NCBI GenBank assembly: GCA_017993775.1
Contig: JAGOMA010000001.1
Location: 62,001 to 126,000, forward strand
Length of the DNA stretch: 64,000 nucleotides
Source: Chloroflexota bacterium
GTDB taxonomy: Bacteria; Chloroflexota; Anaerolineae; Promineifilales; Promineifilaceae
Reading direction: 5' to 3'
The notes under the pieces are model-generated. The model did not search any database. It saw nothing but the letters and a program-made list of their open reading frames with translations, and was not told the origin of the DNA. Every line of letters begins with the position of its first letter. Position 1 is the stretch's first letter. Below, one piece after another: positions 17,507 to 26,916 of this stretch. Position numbers and translations under genes: made by a program.

Positions 17507-17784
17507 GGGTTCGCCTCCCGGTGCGAAGCGCCAGCCGGCAATGATTGCGGGGTGCGTTTCGCCTATGGCTGCGTGCGCAGCCGCCAGTTAAAACAAGGGG
17601 AGTACTGGTATGGAGGGAACTCAGCGAATCATGAATCTACCTGGTAGGGACTTCCTTTTCGTAAAATATGCCGAAGCAAGTCATAAATTAACCGAATTCG
17701 GGGCGGATGTCAAGATGGGGATTGGGGGATTGGAGATTGGAGAGTAGAGATTGGAAACGGCTTGGTCTCCACTCTTTCGCTTTC
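17507..17784. other. Intergenic region with GATTGG words
   Basis: 278 bp between two minus-strand genes. From about 17717 to 17757 runs of GATTGGGGGATTGGAGATTGG-like words occur (shown here as repeated GATTGG), a style also found near 43940 and 51250. Nothing else recognisable. Confidence 0.4.
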
Positions 17785-19965
17785 TTACGGTTTGGGCAGG
17801 CTGAGGGCGGGGTCGCCGAGGAGGTTGAGGGTGTAGACGGCCGTTTCTGCCACCTGTTCTTTGGCAGCGGCCGTTTGGGTAGCCAGCAGCGCTGCGCCGA
17901 GGGTGTGGTTACGGCCGTTGAGGAACTGGTCGTAAAAATCATTCACCAAATCTAAAGAGTACCCGCTAGAGAGGCGGGTTGATGGACCAATCGCCGCCAC
18001 GATGCCGCCTTTTTCCGACCAGAGCAGATTTTCCGCCAGACTATCTTCGCCAGGATCACTGAAGGCGCCGCTCTGACAGTTGAATGCCGTTAGGATGGGC
18101 AAACGGTCGCCATTACCCAACATGGCCGCGTCTTGGACCTGGAAAACCGCTTCATCGCCCCAGGTAATGGCGTCGCCGTGGCCGGTGTAGTTTACAATGC
18201 CCACCCCTTTGTTAAGGGCGCTGATGATGTCGAAGCGGATGTTTTCTTTGGTAGACATGTGCAGGTCGTGGATCTGGTAGCCGCTGTCGGCGAGCGTGGT
18301 TTCCAGGCTGTCAGAGATGGTGTCGAACGCCGGCTCATCGTCGGCAACGAGCAGCGCCTGACGCTGCCAGGGATCGGCGACCCCATCGGCCAGGGCGTAT
18401 TCGTAGGCGATGGTTTTGGCGACCATGGTATCGAGTTGGGCGAGGGTTTTGACCGGGAAGCGGCCGATGCTCATTGCCGGAGTGGGGTGGTTATCGAAGG
18501 TGACGAACCAGCCATCGTGGGCATAGGCGCCGCTGTCGAGTTGGCGCTCCAGGTAAGTGGGCAGCAAATTGCGCGTATCATCATTGGCCGCTTGCATGTC
18601 GTGGGTGGCGTCGCCCACCAGGAGGACAAATTGGGGGGCGGGCTGCCAGTTTTGCGCGGCGTAAGCCAGGAAGGCGCGAATGGCCGCCGGGTCTTGTTGG
18701 CCGTAGCCAAATTCATCGTAAATTTGGGTCAGGGAGACGGCCGTTGGCGTGAATCCCTGGTTGGCGCGATAAGTCAACAGCGGCGTCAGGGCGTCGATAA
18801 AGCCGGGTTCGTCGGCCACGATGGCGACGTAGGCTGCGCCTTGTCCCTGGGCCAGCAGAGATTGGGGCCACTGCGGCACTGCGCGCAGACTGGGACGAAT
18901 GGCTTGCTGGGGATTGAGGGCGATGTATTCGCCGCCTTGGGGTTTGGCGGCTAGATGGGTCTGACGGCCGTCGAAATGCAGATCGGTGAGCAAGACAGGC
19001 TGGTGAGGGTCGGTGATGTCGAAGACGAGCAGATTGTCTTGGGCGCTGTCGATGGCGACGGTGGTGGTGTCGGCGTCGGTTTGAAAATGAGCCTGTGCGC
19101 TGGCTGTTTCTACCGGACCGTTGTAGCGCAGCTCGATCCAATCGAGGTAAATGGCTTCGCCGGCTGCGCCGGTATCGCCGGGCACGCCGATGGTTAAAAC
19201 ATTGGGTTCGCCGTTTTGCAAATCACCGGCGGCCAGGGGAAGGGTGATGGTTTTTTGCTGGATGCCATCCCAAAACACGTCGGTGAGGAAACGACCGTTA
19301 ATCCACAATTGGATGTGGTGATCCGGGTCGGCGGGATCGTCGTTGTTGGAAATGAGGCGCAGGGTCAGCTCGGCGGCACGGCCGTTGGCCTGGATGTCGC
19401 TCAGGGGAATTTGCCATTCGGTTGGGGCCAGCAGCAGTTGTCCCAGCCAATGATCGTCGCCGGGAGCGTCGGGGAGGAATGTATCGTTCGCTTCCCAGTG
19501 GGCTAGATGCCACGCTTGTGGCAGGCCGGCCTGGGTTGGCGCGGCCGGGTGTATAACCATCGCTTCGCCGGGTTCCTGGCTGAGGCGATAGACGGCCGGG
19601 CCGGTGAGTGTGCTGGTGATGGCTTCGGCGTAAAAGTAGAGTGTTGTATCGGGGCCGGTTCCCTGGATGTAGAAAGGTACGCTACGGCCGTTGCGGGTGA
19701 GGCGTAGGTGGGCGGCGGAAAATTCGGGAACACGGAAGTTGTGGCTGTGGAGTTGGCTGGCGGTGACGGCAGCGATGCCTGTTTGTTCGATGGCCAGATC
19801 GATGGCGGGCGGGATTTCTTTTTGCCAGGCAGGACCTTTGTTAAGTTGGTTATCGTGGGCTGGGGTGGGGATGGCGGGCGATTGGTAGGCGAGAACGGCC
19901 GTGCCCAAAAGCACCATGGTTAAGCCGGCCAGTACAGCCAATACGATCCAACGATAAATCTGCAT
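17785..19965 (-). CDS. Gingipain-like cysteine protease (peptidase family C25)
   Basis: 726 residues from the ATG at 19965; a TTG five codons upstream is less likely. An N-terminal membrane/signal segment (WIVLAVLAGLTMVLLGTAV) implies export. A beta-rich prodomain-like region occupies about 40-350 (including a DUF4785-like or propeptide zone with YFYAEAITSTLTG). The C25 catalytic domain follows: LLVGDATHDMQ, the His motif NYTGHGD and, 30 residues on, the Cys motif NCQSGAF. No sortase or type IX signal is visible. Such proteases cleave after Arg or Lys in gingipains; specificity here is not known. Paired functionally with a second clan CD protease at 55280. Confidence 0.85.
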   Translation of the reverse strand: MQIYRWIVLAVLAGLTMVLLGTAVLAYQSPAIPTPAHDNQLNKGPAWQKEIPPAIDLAIEQTGIAAVTASQLHSHNFRVPEFSAAHLRLTRNGRSVPFYIQGTGPDTTLYFYAEAITSTLTGPAVYRLSQEPGEAMVIHPAAPTQAGLPQAWHLAHWEANDTFLPDAPGDDHWLGQLLLAPTEWQIPLSDIQANGRAAELTLRLISNNDDPADPDHHIQLWINGRFLTDVFWDGIQQKTITLPLAAGDLQNGEPNVLTIGVPGDTGAAGEAIYLDWIELRYNGPVETASAQAHFQTDADTTTVAIDSAQDNLLVFDITDPHQPVLLTDLHFDGRQTHLAAKPQGGEYIALNPQQAIRPSLRAVPQWPQSLLAQGQGAAYVAIVADEPGFIDALTPLLTYRANQGFTPTAVSLTQIYDEFGYGQQDPAAIRAFLAYAAQNWQPAPQFVLLVGDATHDMQAANDDTRNLLPTYLERQLDSGAYAHDGWFVTFDNHPTPAMSIGRFPVKTLAQLDTMVAKTIAYEYALADGVADPWQRQALLVADDEPAFDTISDSLETTLADSGYQIHDLHMSTKENIRFDIISALNKGVGIVNYTGHGDAITWGDEAVFQVQDAAMLGNGDRLPILTAFNCQSGAFSDPGEDSLAENLLWSEKGGIVAAIGPSTRLSSGYSLDLVNDFYDQFLNGRNHTLGAALLATQTAAAKEQVAETAVYTLNLLGDPALSLPKP

Positions 19966-20022
19966 AATTCTGCTTCGCAAAGAGTCTATTCAATTTCCCT
20001 GCCTGAAAAATTGTTGCTTGTG

Positions 20023-20568
20023 TTAAGCGCCGAGACCACAAATGCCTGTAATGAAGGTCGCCCAGGCATACAGCAGGCCGCGAATACTCCGCCTGATTCC
20101 GCGTGCGCCGATCAGACGAGGGCCGGTTGGTTGTCCCCACCACCTGAATTCCAGATCGGCTATCCAGGCGAGATGGTGATTGAGACGAAGCCCGATGCCC
20201 TTGGTTAAGGACAGGGTACGGCCGTTGCGGGAACGGCCGTTTACGCGGCCAATCAACGCTTCTGCCGGCCACGGCTTGTCGAAAACCAGGGGGCGATCCC
20301 CGCGGGTCAACAAAAATTGCGCGTGCGGTTCGCCTTCTTTAGCCCAATACCGATGGGTGACTAAAGATTCCGGCCATAGCAGGGTGATAATGTCGCCGCT
20401 TTTGAGTTGTTCAGGTGTCATTGCTTCTAATAAGATTTTGTCGCCCCGACGTAGTAACGGCGACATGCTGTTGCTGCTAATCTCGAGCCGGGGAGTTTCT
20501 CCCCGCTCCAGGCTTCTACGGAGCAAGGAGGCCAGAATGGGTGCGTCTATGTCGACCATTGCCAACAT
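20023..20568 (-). CDS. Signal peptidase I-like protease with Ser-His dyad
   Basis: 181 residues from ATG 20568. The S24/S26 fold shows SSNSMSPLLRRGD with the nucleophile Ser34 and, where bacterial signal peptidases have Lys, VTHRYW with His72. This Ser-His form is typical of archaeal/ER and SipW-type enzymes. No N-terminal anchor is present; a weak hydrophobic stretch lies at the C terminus (GLLYAWATFITGICG). It could process exported proteins or act as a self-cleaving regulator. Upstream of the C25 protease on the same strand with a 57-bp gap. A TTG start at 20610 is possible but lacks support. Confidence 0.7.
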   Translation of the reverse strand: MLAMVDIDAPILASLLRRSLERGETPRLEISSNSMSPLLRRGDKILLEAMTPEQLKSGDIITLLWPESLVTHRYWAKEGEPHAQFLLTRGDRPLVFDKPWPAEALIGRVNGRSRNGRTLSLTKGIGLRLNHHLAWIADLEFRWWGQPTGPRLIGARGIRRSIRGLLYAWATFITGICGLGA

Positions 20569-20695
20569 TTTAAGGGATGAAGATGAATTTTGGTTGTTTT
20601 TGGCGGCCAATCGAGGGCTTTCTTATGGAGGCTTAATTGTGCCGGTCAATCATGATCGTGGCATGAGCATTGGGCGCATTTACTTGACGTAATGC

Positions 20696-20724
20696 TTGAA
20701 TTCACCTTTGCGATCCATTAAAAT
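20696..20724 (+). promoter_or_regulatory. Promoter of the small zinc-ribbon gene
   Basis: TTGAAT (20696-20701), 17 bp, TAAAAT (20719-20724). The start codon at 20848 is about 117 bp beyond the expected transcript start; that leader shows no recognised element. Confidence 0.6.
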
Positions 20725-20847
20725 GAAGTGACACAGCCAATTTTATGACAGCTCACGTTGATGGAAAGATTCCCATGAAGCTGTGCGGAAGGTGGGAAAA
20801 CAAGCAGTTTGTTGGCGTGGGTTGTGACAGGAATAGGAGAGACTCGC

Positions 20848-21048
20848 ATGAATGTTCATTGTTCTTACTGCCGTCATTCGTTTACCTTGAGCCGGGAGTA
20901 TATGGCTCAGGCGGTAGCCGAGGCTGCCGAAGCGCGGCAAAAATCACATGCTATTGAGTGCCCAAACTGCCGGAAAACGAATAAGGTGTCGATTAGCCAG
21001 ATGAAACGGTTCTTGCCGAAACCGGCCCCTGTAGAGGGAACTGATTAG
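20848..21048 (+). CDS. Small zinc-ribbon protein, 66 aa
   Basis: ATG with AGGAGA upstream. Two Cys pairs, CSYC near the N terminus and CPNC near residue 41, frame a helical Ala/Glu segment, as in a split zinc ribbon. C terminus is basic with prolines. No transmembrane segment. Such small ribbons often bind nucleic acid or protein partners; no specific role can be assigned. Confidence 0.7.
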   Translation: MNVHCSYCRHSFTLSREYMAQAVAEAAEARQKSHAIECPNCRKTNKVSISQMKRFLPKPAPVEGTD

Positions 21049-21058
21049 AAGTAGCTGT

Positions 21059-21118
21059 AGACCCTAAGGGTTTGCTCTGGAGAAGATAGGCCTTTTGGAA
21101 CTCAAACCCTGAGGGTCT
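21059..21118. repeat. 60-bp AGACCC hairpin element, copy 2
   Basis: Arms AGACCCTAAGGGTTT and AAACCCTGAGGGTCT (one mismatch). The loop starts GCTCTGGAGAAG, nearly identical to copy 1. Immediately downstream of the zinc-ribbon gene. Confidence 0.85.
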
Positions 21119-21128
21119 TTAAAATAAA

Positions 21129-21165
21129 AGCCGGGCTTCTTACAAAAAGAAGCCCGGCTTTTTTT
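21129..21165. terminator. Bidirectional intrinsic terminator
   Basis: A 13-bp stem AGCCGGGCTTCTT/AAGAAGCCCGGCT, followed on the plus strand by seven T and preceded by A-rich sequence, so it can serve the zinc-ribbon gene and the convergent YceI gene. Confidence 0.9.
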
Positions 21166-21182
21166 GGTTGGGCAGCATTGTC

Positions 21183-22061
21183 TTAGGAAGCGTTGGCCAC
21201 GAAGTTGATGGTCAATTGGACTTCGTCTTCTACGTTGGCGACGTTGGGGACTTCGGGGATGTTGAGGTTATAGGCTGCGCGGGAGACAACGGCCGTTGCC
21301 ACGCCCACCAACTGCGTATCCGAAACGGCCGTAGCCGTCACATTAAACGTTACCGGCTGGGTGCTGTCGCGGATGGTTAAATCCCCAGTAATGGTGAAAG
21401 ATACTTCCTGACCGACGGCGGCGCTGGGAGGCAGGCCGGTAACGGCCGTAGGCGTAAACGTAATCAATTCATACGTCTGGGTATCTAAAATTTCATTTTG
21501 GATGGCTCGATTGCGGAAATTATTGTCGGTAGCCAGCGTGCGGGCGTTTATTTGCAGCACGCCTACCTGCGCTGTGCTCAGATCATTTAGATTGATCGCC
21601 AGTTCGCCCGCAACCTGATTGGTAACGCCGATCACGGTGGTGCGAACGCCGCGCAAATCTTCATCCAGTTCAAAACTTACCTGGGAATCTGCCTGGCTGA
21701 TGGTAAAGACGCGCGGCGCGGAAGCGTCGGGCGCGGGGTAGGCTTTGGTCGGCGGGGCGGCTTCCTGAGGCGCTGCTGGCTGCCCGGCCGGATAGGCGTT
21801 TTCAGCCGGCGCGCTGGTTGGGGCGGCTTCCGCGCCGCCGGCGGGGTAAGCGTTATCTGCCGGTGGAACTGCGGTGGTTTCAGTCGGCTGGGTCGTGTCG
21901 GCGGAGCTGACGGGGTTCAAAGCGGCGGGCGTTGCCTGGGAATCCAGGGGGATCGCTTCCAGCGTGGCGCTGGGGGCTGCCGGCTCTTGCAATAAACCAC
22001 AGGCGGGCAGCAAAAACAGCCCAAGGGCAAGTATGAACAGGATAGAGAGGTTCTTTTTCAT
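21183..22061 (-). CDS. YceI-domain lipoprotein
   Basis: 292 residues from the ATG at 22061 (GGAG upstream). Signal peptide with lipobox LPAC. Residues about 25-130 form a low-complexity linker rich in Ala, Pro and Thr, with AYPAGG, AYPAGQ and AYPAP repeated. The C-terminal YceI domain (about 135-292) has FTISQADSQVSFELDE and FRNRAIQNEILDTQTYELITF, the lipid-binding lipocalin-like fold that carries isoprenoids in characterised members. Probably an outer-face periplasmic or surface lipid carrier. Several octamers ACGGCCGT lie within it. Confidence 0.85.
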   Translation of the reverse strand: MKKNLSILFILALGLFLLPACGLLQEPAAPSATLEAIPLDSQATPAALNPVSSADTTQPTETTAVPPADNAYPAGGAEAAPTSAPAENAYPAGQPAAPQEAAPPTKAYPAPDASAPRVFTISQADSQVSFELDEDLRGVRTTVIGVTNQVAGELAINLNDLSTAQVGVLQINARTLATDNNFRNRAIQNEILDTQTYELITFTPTAVTGLPPSAAVGQEVSFTITGDLTIRDSTQPVTFNVTATAVSDTQLVGVATAVVSRAAYNLNIPEVPNVANVEDEVQLTINFVANAS

Positions 22062-22176
22062 ATAATCGTTTCTCCAAATAGGTAGGTTAACGGCCGTCAA
22101 TTGTGAACGGCCGTGTCATTGGTACAGCCATACTTGTATACGGGATTTTTGCGAATTTGGATCTTTTTCTGAGGAA

Positions 22177-24258
22177 CTATTCAGAGTTGGCGCAAACGCC
22201 GGGTAACGTGAAATAATATTCGCTGCCCACGCCCACTTCACTTTCTACCCCAACCTGCCCGCCCAACTTGTCGGCAATGCGTTTAACAATGGACAAACCC
22301 AGCCCGTGTCCGCTGGCATCCACCCGGTTTAGGCGTTCAAAGGGCGCGAACAAACTTGATTGTTCTTCAGGCGTTAACCCAAAGCCGTTATCGCGCACGG
22401 AAAAGCGCACATGGCCGTTTGCCTGACAGGCCGCGGCAAAGGTGAGGCGGATGGGGGAACGGCCGTATTTCAGCCCATTGCTCACATAATTCATCCAGAT
22501 TTCCTCCACCCATGGCTCATATCCCAACACCAATGGCCATCTCTCCATCCCGTCTATCGCGATAGTGGCATCTGTCGCTGTGATGGTGTCTGCTAGACGA
22601 AACAATACTTCTTCCAGCACACCTTGCATAGCTATTGTTTCTAGCTTCATTTCCTGCTCCCGCACGCTGGAAAGCAGCAGCAAGGCTTCGATGATATTAT
22701 TGGCCTTGCCGCCGCTGCTGCCAATGGCCGCCAATGTTTCTTGGATTTGCGCTTTTGGCAAACAGTCATAACTCGTTACCAGGAAATCGCTCAGGCCAAT
22801 GATGCTGGCCACCGGATTTTTTAGGTCGTGGGCCACAGTATGGGCAAAAGCGTTAAGTTCTTCGTTGCGTACTTGCAGTTCCGCGTTAGAGTTGCGCAGC
22901 GCTATTTCCATTTGCTTGCGGTCGGTAATATCTTCCTTGATAGCGGCAAAATGCGTGATTCGTCCTCTCGCGTCGGTGATGGGGGAAATAACGGCCGATT
23001 CCCAGAAGAAACTGCCATCTTTTCGCTTGTTCAAAAATTCTCCCGACCAGACATGGCCGGCGCCAATTGTTTGCCACAGCGAGGTGTATATTTGGGCTGG
23101 CGTTTTGCCCGATTGCAGAATGCGGGGATTTTGGCCAAGCACTTCATCAAACGAATATCCGGCCGATTCCGTAAACTTCGAGTTTACATAAGTAATGCTG
23201 CCATCATCGGTGGCAATGACGATGGAAACCGGACTGTCTTCCACCACCCGCGACAAGAGGCGGATTTTCTCTTCTGTCTGTCTCTGCATGGTCACATCAC
23301 GAAATACGGTCACAATACCGTTGATGCCTTCCTGGCTTTGTACGAATTCGGCGCGGGCTTCTAACCAAATGTATTGTCCGTCTGCATGGCGTCCGCGAAA
23401 CGTTAGCAGATCATCGGTGGTTCCCAGTTCCAGGGCGACAGTTAACTGCTCTTGTAAATAGGGCAGGTCTTCGGGGTGGATGAAACTAAAACCGGACTGG
23501 CCAACGACTTCTTTTGCTCCATAACCGAGACACCGCTGATAGGATGAATTGGCATATTGCAGTGTGCCATCCAACGAAACCAGCGAAATCATATCTGGGA
23601 CATTGTCGGTAATTGCCCGCAAAAAATTTTCTCGTTTGCGCAGGGCTTCTTCTGCTTGTCGGCGTAAAGTCAGCTCTTTTTCGGCTTCTGCCAGGGCATT
23701 CTGGATGCTGTGCAGGGCATAATTGATCAGCGTGCCGGCAACGACAAAAAATACGGTAAAACTGGTCCATTGTGTAACCCCGACTGTGAGATTGGGCTGT
23801 GGCAGAAGACTGGCGTTTTGGGCAATAATCAAACCCGCGATGGCCAGTGAACTTAGCACAACCGTGATCAGCGTGCCTTTGTGGTCGAAAAGGATTCCAC
23901 CAATTACGACCAACAGCAAATAAGCGGTTGCCGTCGGGGTGCGAATGGTTCCTAAAGCAGCGTTGCTGATGGTGATGAAGGCATAAGAAATTACCAGCAG
24001 GACGATGCCGATTTGCCGGACGTATCCTTTATTCAGCCAGAAACGCAGCGCCAATATGACACAGATGCCGAGGATGTTGAGGACGTAAATGGATGCGGGA
24101 ACATTTCGGCCCAGCAAGTTACCCGCGAAAATGACAAGTAAGGTTGTGGCGCCCACATTCAGCATAATTTTGAGCAGTGTGGTATGAGACGTTTTTTCCG
24201 GTTGGCCCGCAACAATGGCTGGGAAAATGTGCTGTTTGAACCGATCTATCCTGGACAT
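22177..24258 (-). CDS. Membrane sensor histidine kinase with two PAS domains
   Basis: 693 residues. Five or six membrane helices (about 28-195), PAS domain 1 with PAC (about 215-340; AITDNVPDMISLV), PAS 2 (about 345-465; VVEDSPVSIVIAT), then HisKA with FAHTVAHDLKNPVAS, where the His is phosphorylated, and an HATPase with NYVSNGLKYG, DNGFGLTPEE and GHGLGLSIVKR. Autophosphorylates and passes phosphate to a response regulator; none is adjacent, the nearest lone receiver being at 43437. The N-terminal region resembles a MASE-type membrane sensor, but this is uncertain. ATG at 24258. Confidence 0.88.
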   Translation of the reverse strand: MSRIDRFKQHIFPAIVAGQPEKTSHTTLLKIMLNVGATTLLVIFAGNLLGRNVPASIYVLNILGICVILALRFWLNKGYVRQIGIVLLVISYAFITISNAALGTIRTPTATAYLLLVVIGGILFDHKGTLITVVLSSLAIAGLIIAQNASLLPQPNLTVGVTQWTSFTVFFVVAGTLINYALHSIQNALAEAEKELTLRRQAEEALRKRENFLRAITDNVPDMISLVSLDGTLQYANSSYQRCLGYGAKEVVGQSGFSFIHPEDLPYLQEQLTVALELGTTDDLLTFRGRHADGQYIWLEARAEFVQSQEGINGIVTVFRDVTMQRQTEEKIRLLSRVVEDSPVSIVIATDDGSITYVNSKFTESAGYSFDEVLGQNPRILQSGKTPAQIYTSLWQTIGAGHVWSGEFLNKRKDGSFFWESAVISPITDARGRITHFAAIKEDITDRKQMEIALRNSNAELQVRNEELNAFAHTVAHDLKNPVASIIGLSDFLVTSYDCLPKAQIQETLAAIGSSGGKANNIIEALLLLSSVREQEMKLETIAMQGVLEEVLFRLADTITATDATIAIDGMERWPLVLGYEPWVEEIWMNYVSNGLKYGRSPIRLTFAAACQANGHVRFSVRDNGFGLTPEEQSSLFAPFERLNRVDASGHGLGLSIVKRIADKLGGQVGVESEVGVGSEYYFTLPGVCANSE

Positions 24259-24280
24259 GAAAGGCTCCTGAAAGAAAGCG

Positions 24281-24892
24281 TTAGGGAGGGGCGTGATATA
24301 ACAAGTGCTGGCGGATGAATTCGAGCACGGCCGTTGGCACTAAATAGCGCAAGGAGTAGTTTTGTTTAGCCCACCGACGCACGGCCGTTGAAGAAATATC
24401 CATTGTCGGTCCACCTAGCTCGTCGACGGCCGTGCGCAGACCGGGTACGGCCGTTTCTAAGCCCACCCAATCTAGCACAATGCCCGGACGAGCCAAAACA
24501 CCCAACCGGCATTGGGCAATAATGCCTTCCGGCTCATGCCAGGTTGGGAAGTCACGCAGTGAATCCGCGCCGATCAGCAGCCACAGGTCGGCGGTTGGGT
24601 ATCTGGCTTGTATCAGGGGAATTAGCGAGCAAGTGGTGTGGGGTAACGGCCGTTCAATATCACTGGTGTCGAGTACAAAAGAGGCATGATGGTCGATAGC
24701 CAGTTGGGTCATGCGCAGGCGCAGGGAAACGGCCGTAACCCGATTCCCTTCTTTATGCGGCGGTTCCCCCACAGGCAAAAAAAGCACCTGATCCAGGTGC
24801 AATTGTTCACGGGCTGTCTCGGCCAGCCACAAATGACCAAAATGAGGCGGGTCAAATGTCCCGCCCAGTAAACCCAACCTTATTCTGCCCAC
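24281..24892 (-). CDS. nadD: Nicotinate-nucleotide adenylyltransferase
   Basis: Adenylates nicotinate mononucleotide with ATP to deamido-NAD in NAD synthesis. 203 residues. N-terminal GGTFDPPHFGHL carries the HxGH nucleotidyl-transfer motif, LFLPVGEPPHK follows, and ISSTAVR near the C terminus binds ATP phosphates. Starts 13 bp inside the 3' end of obg, so translationally coupled, the usual obg-nadD order. Rich in ACGGCCGT octamers (six within the gene). Confidence 0.95.
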   Translation of the reverse strand: MGRIRLGLLGGTFDPPHFGHLWLAETAREQLHLDQVLFLPVGEPPHKEGNRVTAVSLRLRMTQLAIDHHASFVLDTSDIERPLPHTTCSLIPLIQARYPTADLWLLIGADSLRDFPTWHEPEGIIAQCRLGVLARPGIVLDWVGLETAVPGLRTAVDELGGPTMDISSTAVRRWAKQNYSLRYLVPTAVLEFIRQHLLYHAPP

Positions 24893-26154
24893 TCCAAAGT
24901 ATCATCGCCGATATACACCGTATCGCCGATCTGGACCCCCGCTTCCTCTAACGCTGCGCTAATGCCCATGCTCTCTAAAATTTGTTGGAAACGAAGCAGC
25001 GTCGCTTCAAATTCAAAATATGTCATGGCGGCAATCCGTTCAATCTTTTTCCCGCGCACCCGCCAGCCGTCAAATTCTCGTTCAATGGTGAATACATCTT
25101 CGTCTTCAGCTGCGCGGATGACTATCTCCTCACTGGAAAGGCCATAGACCGCCGGGGCATCGTCTAGCATTTTCTTGACTTTGTACAGCATCGGCTGCAC
25201 ACCCTGGCCCGTTACCGCCGAAATGGAGCAAAAGTCATAGCCCGCCTTATGCACTTCTTCTTCGACCAGCGGCTCCCAAGCCACCGCGTCTGGCAAATCT
25301 ATTTTATTCAATACCACGAGCTGCGGCCGTTCATCCAGCCGCAAGCCCAAATTGGTGTCGTACAGCGCCAACTCCTGATTGATCATGGCCCAATCGCTTA
25401 GCGGTTCTTTGGATGCCCCATCCAGCAAGTGTATGAGTACCCGTGTCCGTTCGATGTGGCGCAAAAATTCGTGCCCCAGCCCTGCGCCGCCCGACGCGCC
25501 TTCGATCAGGCCGGGAATATCGGCTAAAACCATCGTTTCGTAATCGCCTAAGTTCACAACCCCCAGGTTGGGCTGTAAGGTGGTAAACGGGTAGTTGGCA
25601 ATTTTGGGCTGCGCCGCCGACACGGCCGAGAGCAGCGTGGATTTACCCGCGTTAGGCACGCCAACAATACCCACATCGGCAATAATTTTCAGTTCTAATA
25701 TCAGCCAGGTTTCTTCGCCAGGCACTCCGCGTTCGGCTAGAAGGGGCGTCTGGTGGATGCTGCTGGCAAAGTGAATGTTGCCGCGTCCCCCTTTTCCTCC
25801 GGCCAATATCACAATTTCCTGGTCGACATTCGTCAGGTCGGCGATGAGATCGCCGGTGTTGGCGTCACGAATCATCGTGCCGGGTGGGACGGGCAGGCGC
25901 AGCGGTTGGGCGCTGCGGCCGGTTTTGCGCGCTTTACCCCCGTCACGGCCGTCTTCCGCCCGATGATGCACGTTGCGATGATATTTCACCAAACTGTTGA
26001 CGTGGTTGTCCACGTAAAATACAACATCGCCGCCGTTCCCGCCGTCGCCGCCATCGGGACCGCCTCGTGGCACATGGGCTTCGCGGCGGAAACTGATCAT
26101 CCCATCGCCGCCAGCGCCACTTTTGACGTAAATTTTTGCCTCATCGAAAAACAT
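24880..26154 (-). CDS. obgE: GTPase Obg/CgtA
   Basis: Essential ribosome-associated GTPase for 50S assembly and stress control. 424 residues: Gly-rich Obg fold (1-158; GPDGGDGGNGGDV), GTPase domain with GVPNAGKSTLL, DIPGLIEGASGGAGLG and NKIDL, and a C-terminal OCT domain (about 345-424; WRVRGKKIERIAAMTYFE). ATG at 26154. The 5' region holds a hairpin-prone stretch (CTTGAAC/GTTCAAG words near 26170-26215). Confidence 0.96.
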   Translation of the reverse strand: MFFDEAKIYVKSGAGGDGMISFRREAHVPRGGPDGGDGGNGGDVVFYVDNHVNSLVKYHRNVHHRAEDGRDGGKARKTGRSAQPLRLPVPPGTMIRDANTGDLIADLTNVDQEIVILAGGKGGRGNIHFASSIHQTPLLAERGVPGEETWLILELKIIADVGIVGVPNAGKSTLLSAVSAAQPKIANYPFTTLQPNLGVVNLGDYETMVLADIPGLIEGASGGAGLGHEFLRHIERTRVLIHLLDGASKEPLSDWAMINQELALYDTNLGLRLDERPQLVVLNKIDLPDAVAWEPLVEEEVHKAGYDFCSISAVTGQGVQPMLYKVKKMLDDAPAVYGLSSEEIVIRAAEDEDVFTIEREFDGWRVRGKKIERIAAMTYFEFEATLLRFQQILESMGISAALEEAGVQIGDTVYIGDDTLEWAE

Positions 26155-26248
26155 ATGCTAGCCATCTGTGTTCAAGTATCCTGGTGTTCAGTTCAACTTG
26201 AACAGGAGAATACTTATTTGTTATCGTAACTGTTCAGGTTTTCTGGCA

Positions 26249-26308
26249 AGACCCCAAGGGTTAAATATCCAACTAATCCAAATTCTCGGGAGCAAACCCT
26301 TGGGGTCT
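26249..26308. repeat. 60-bp AGACCC hairpin element, copy 3 (opposite orientation)
   Basis: Left arm AGACCCCAAGGGTT, right arm AAACCCTTGGGGTCT. The conserved GCTCCCGAGAA loop motif appears on the minus strand, so the element is inverted relative to copies 1 and 2. Between yceD and obg, 7 bp after the yceD stop. Confidence 0.85.
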
Positions 26309-26314
26309 ATAGAG

Positions 26315-26830
26315 TTATTCGTTATCTAATAATTCTTTCAATTTTGCCAGGCGGGGGTCGATGTCATCGTCCTGGCAGCTACAGTCGCCTTCATTCAGAT
26401 TTTGGCCGCAAACCTGGCACAATCCCTGACAATCCGGGCGGCAAATTGGCTGAATGGGCACTTCCAGCAAGGTTAATTCACGAATTAACGGCGCCAGATC
26501 GATGAAGCCATCTTCACCAACAAACAATTCGCCGGCCGGCGCATCCCAGGGTGGGTAATACAACAGTTCACCCAGGGTGACGGTTAACGGGACATACGCA
26601 TCGCCCAGACAGCGGACGCAGTCTACGGCCGTTACCGTTTGCAGCGTCCCGGCCAAATAAACACCCTCAGATGTGCGTGTCACTTCCACTTGCCCTTGCA
26701 GCGGAGACAACGTCACATCCTCAACATCTATGGTTGGATAGTCGAGTTCAATCGTGCGGCTGGTGCCTATTCTGGCCTCAACAAGAAAGCCGAAGTTGAA
26801 ACGCAGTCGCGAAGGATGTTGTTTCTCCAT
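26315..26830 (-). CDS. yceD: DUF177/YceD family protein
   Basis: 171 residues from the ATG at 26830, chosen for the AAAGGAGG upstream; a longer frame to 26890 lacks support. Family landmarks: VDCVRCLGDAYVPL in the middle and the Cys-rich C terminus CRPDCQGLCQVCGQNLN, a probable metal site. YceD proteins affect 23S rRNA levels and in many bacteria precede rpmF; rpmF is not seen here. Divergent from rdgB with 86 bp between them. Confidence 0.85.
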   Translation of the reverse strand: MEKQHPSRLRFNFGFLVEARIGTSRTIELDYPTIDVEDVTLSPLQGQVEVTRTSEGVYLAGTLQTVTAVDCVRCLGDAYVPLTVTLGELLYYPPWDAPAGELFVGEDGFIDLAPLIRELTLLEVPIQPICRPDCQGLCQVCGQNLNEGDCSCQDDDIDPRLAKLKELLDNE

Positions 26831-26916
26831 CACAACCTCCTTTGGGGTAGAATTGACTCTGGAGTATAACATAGATGATCTGCCCTGCATATTGCCGTTA
26901 ACGAAAAGAGGAACTC

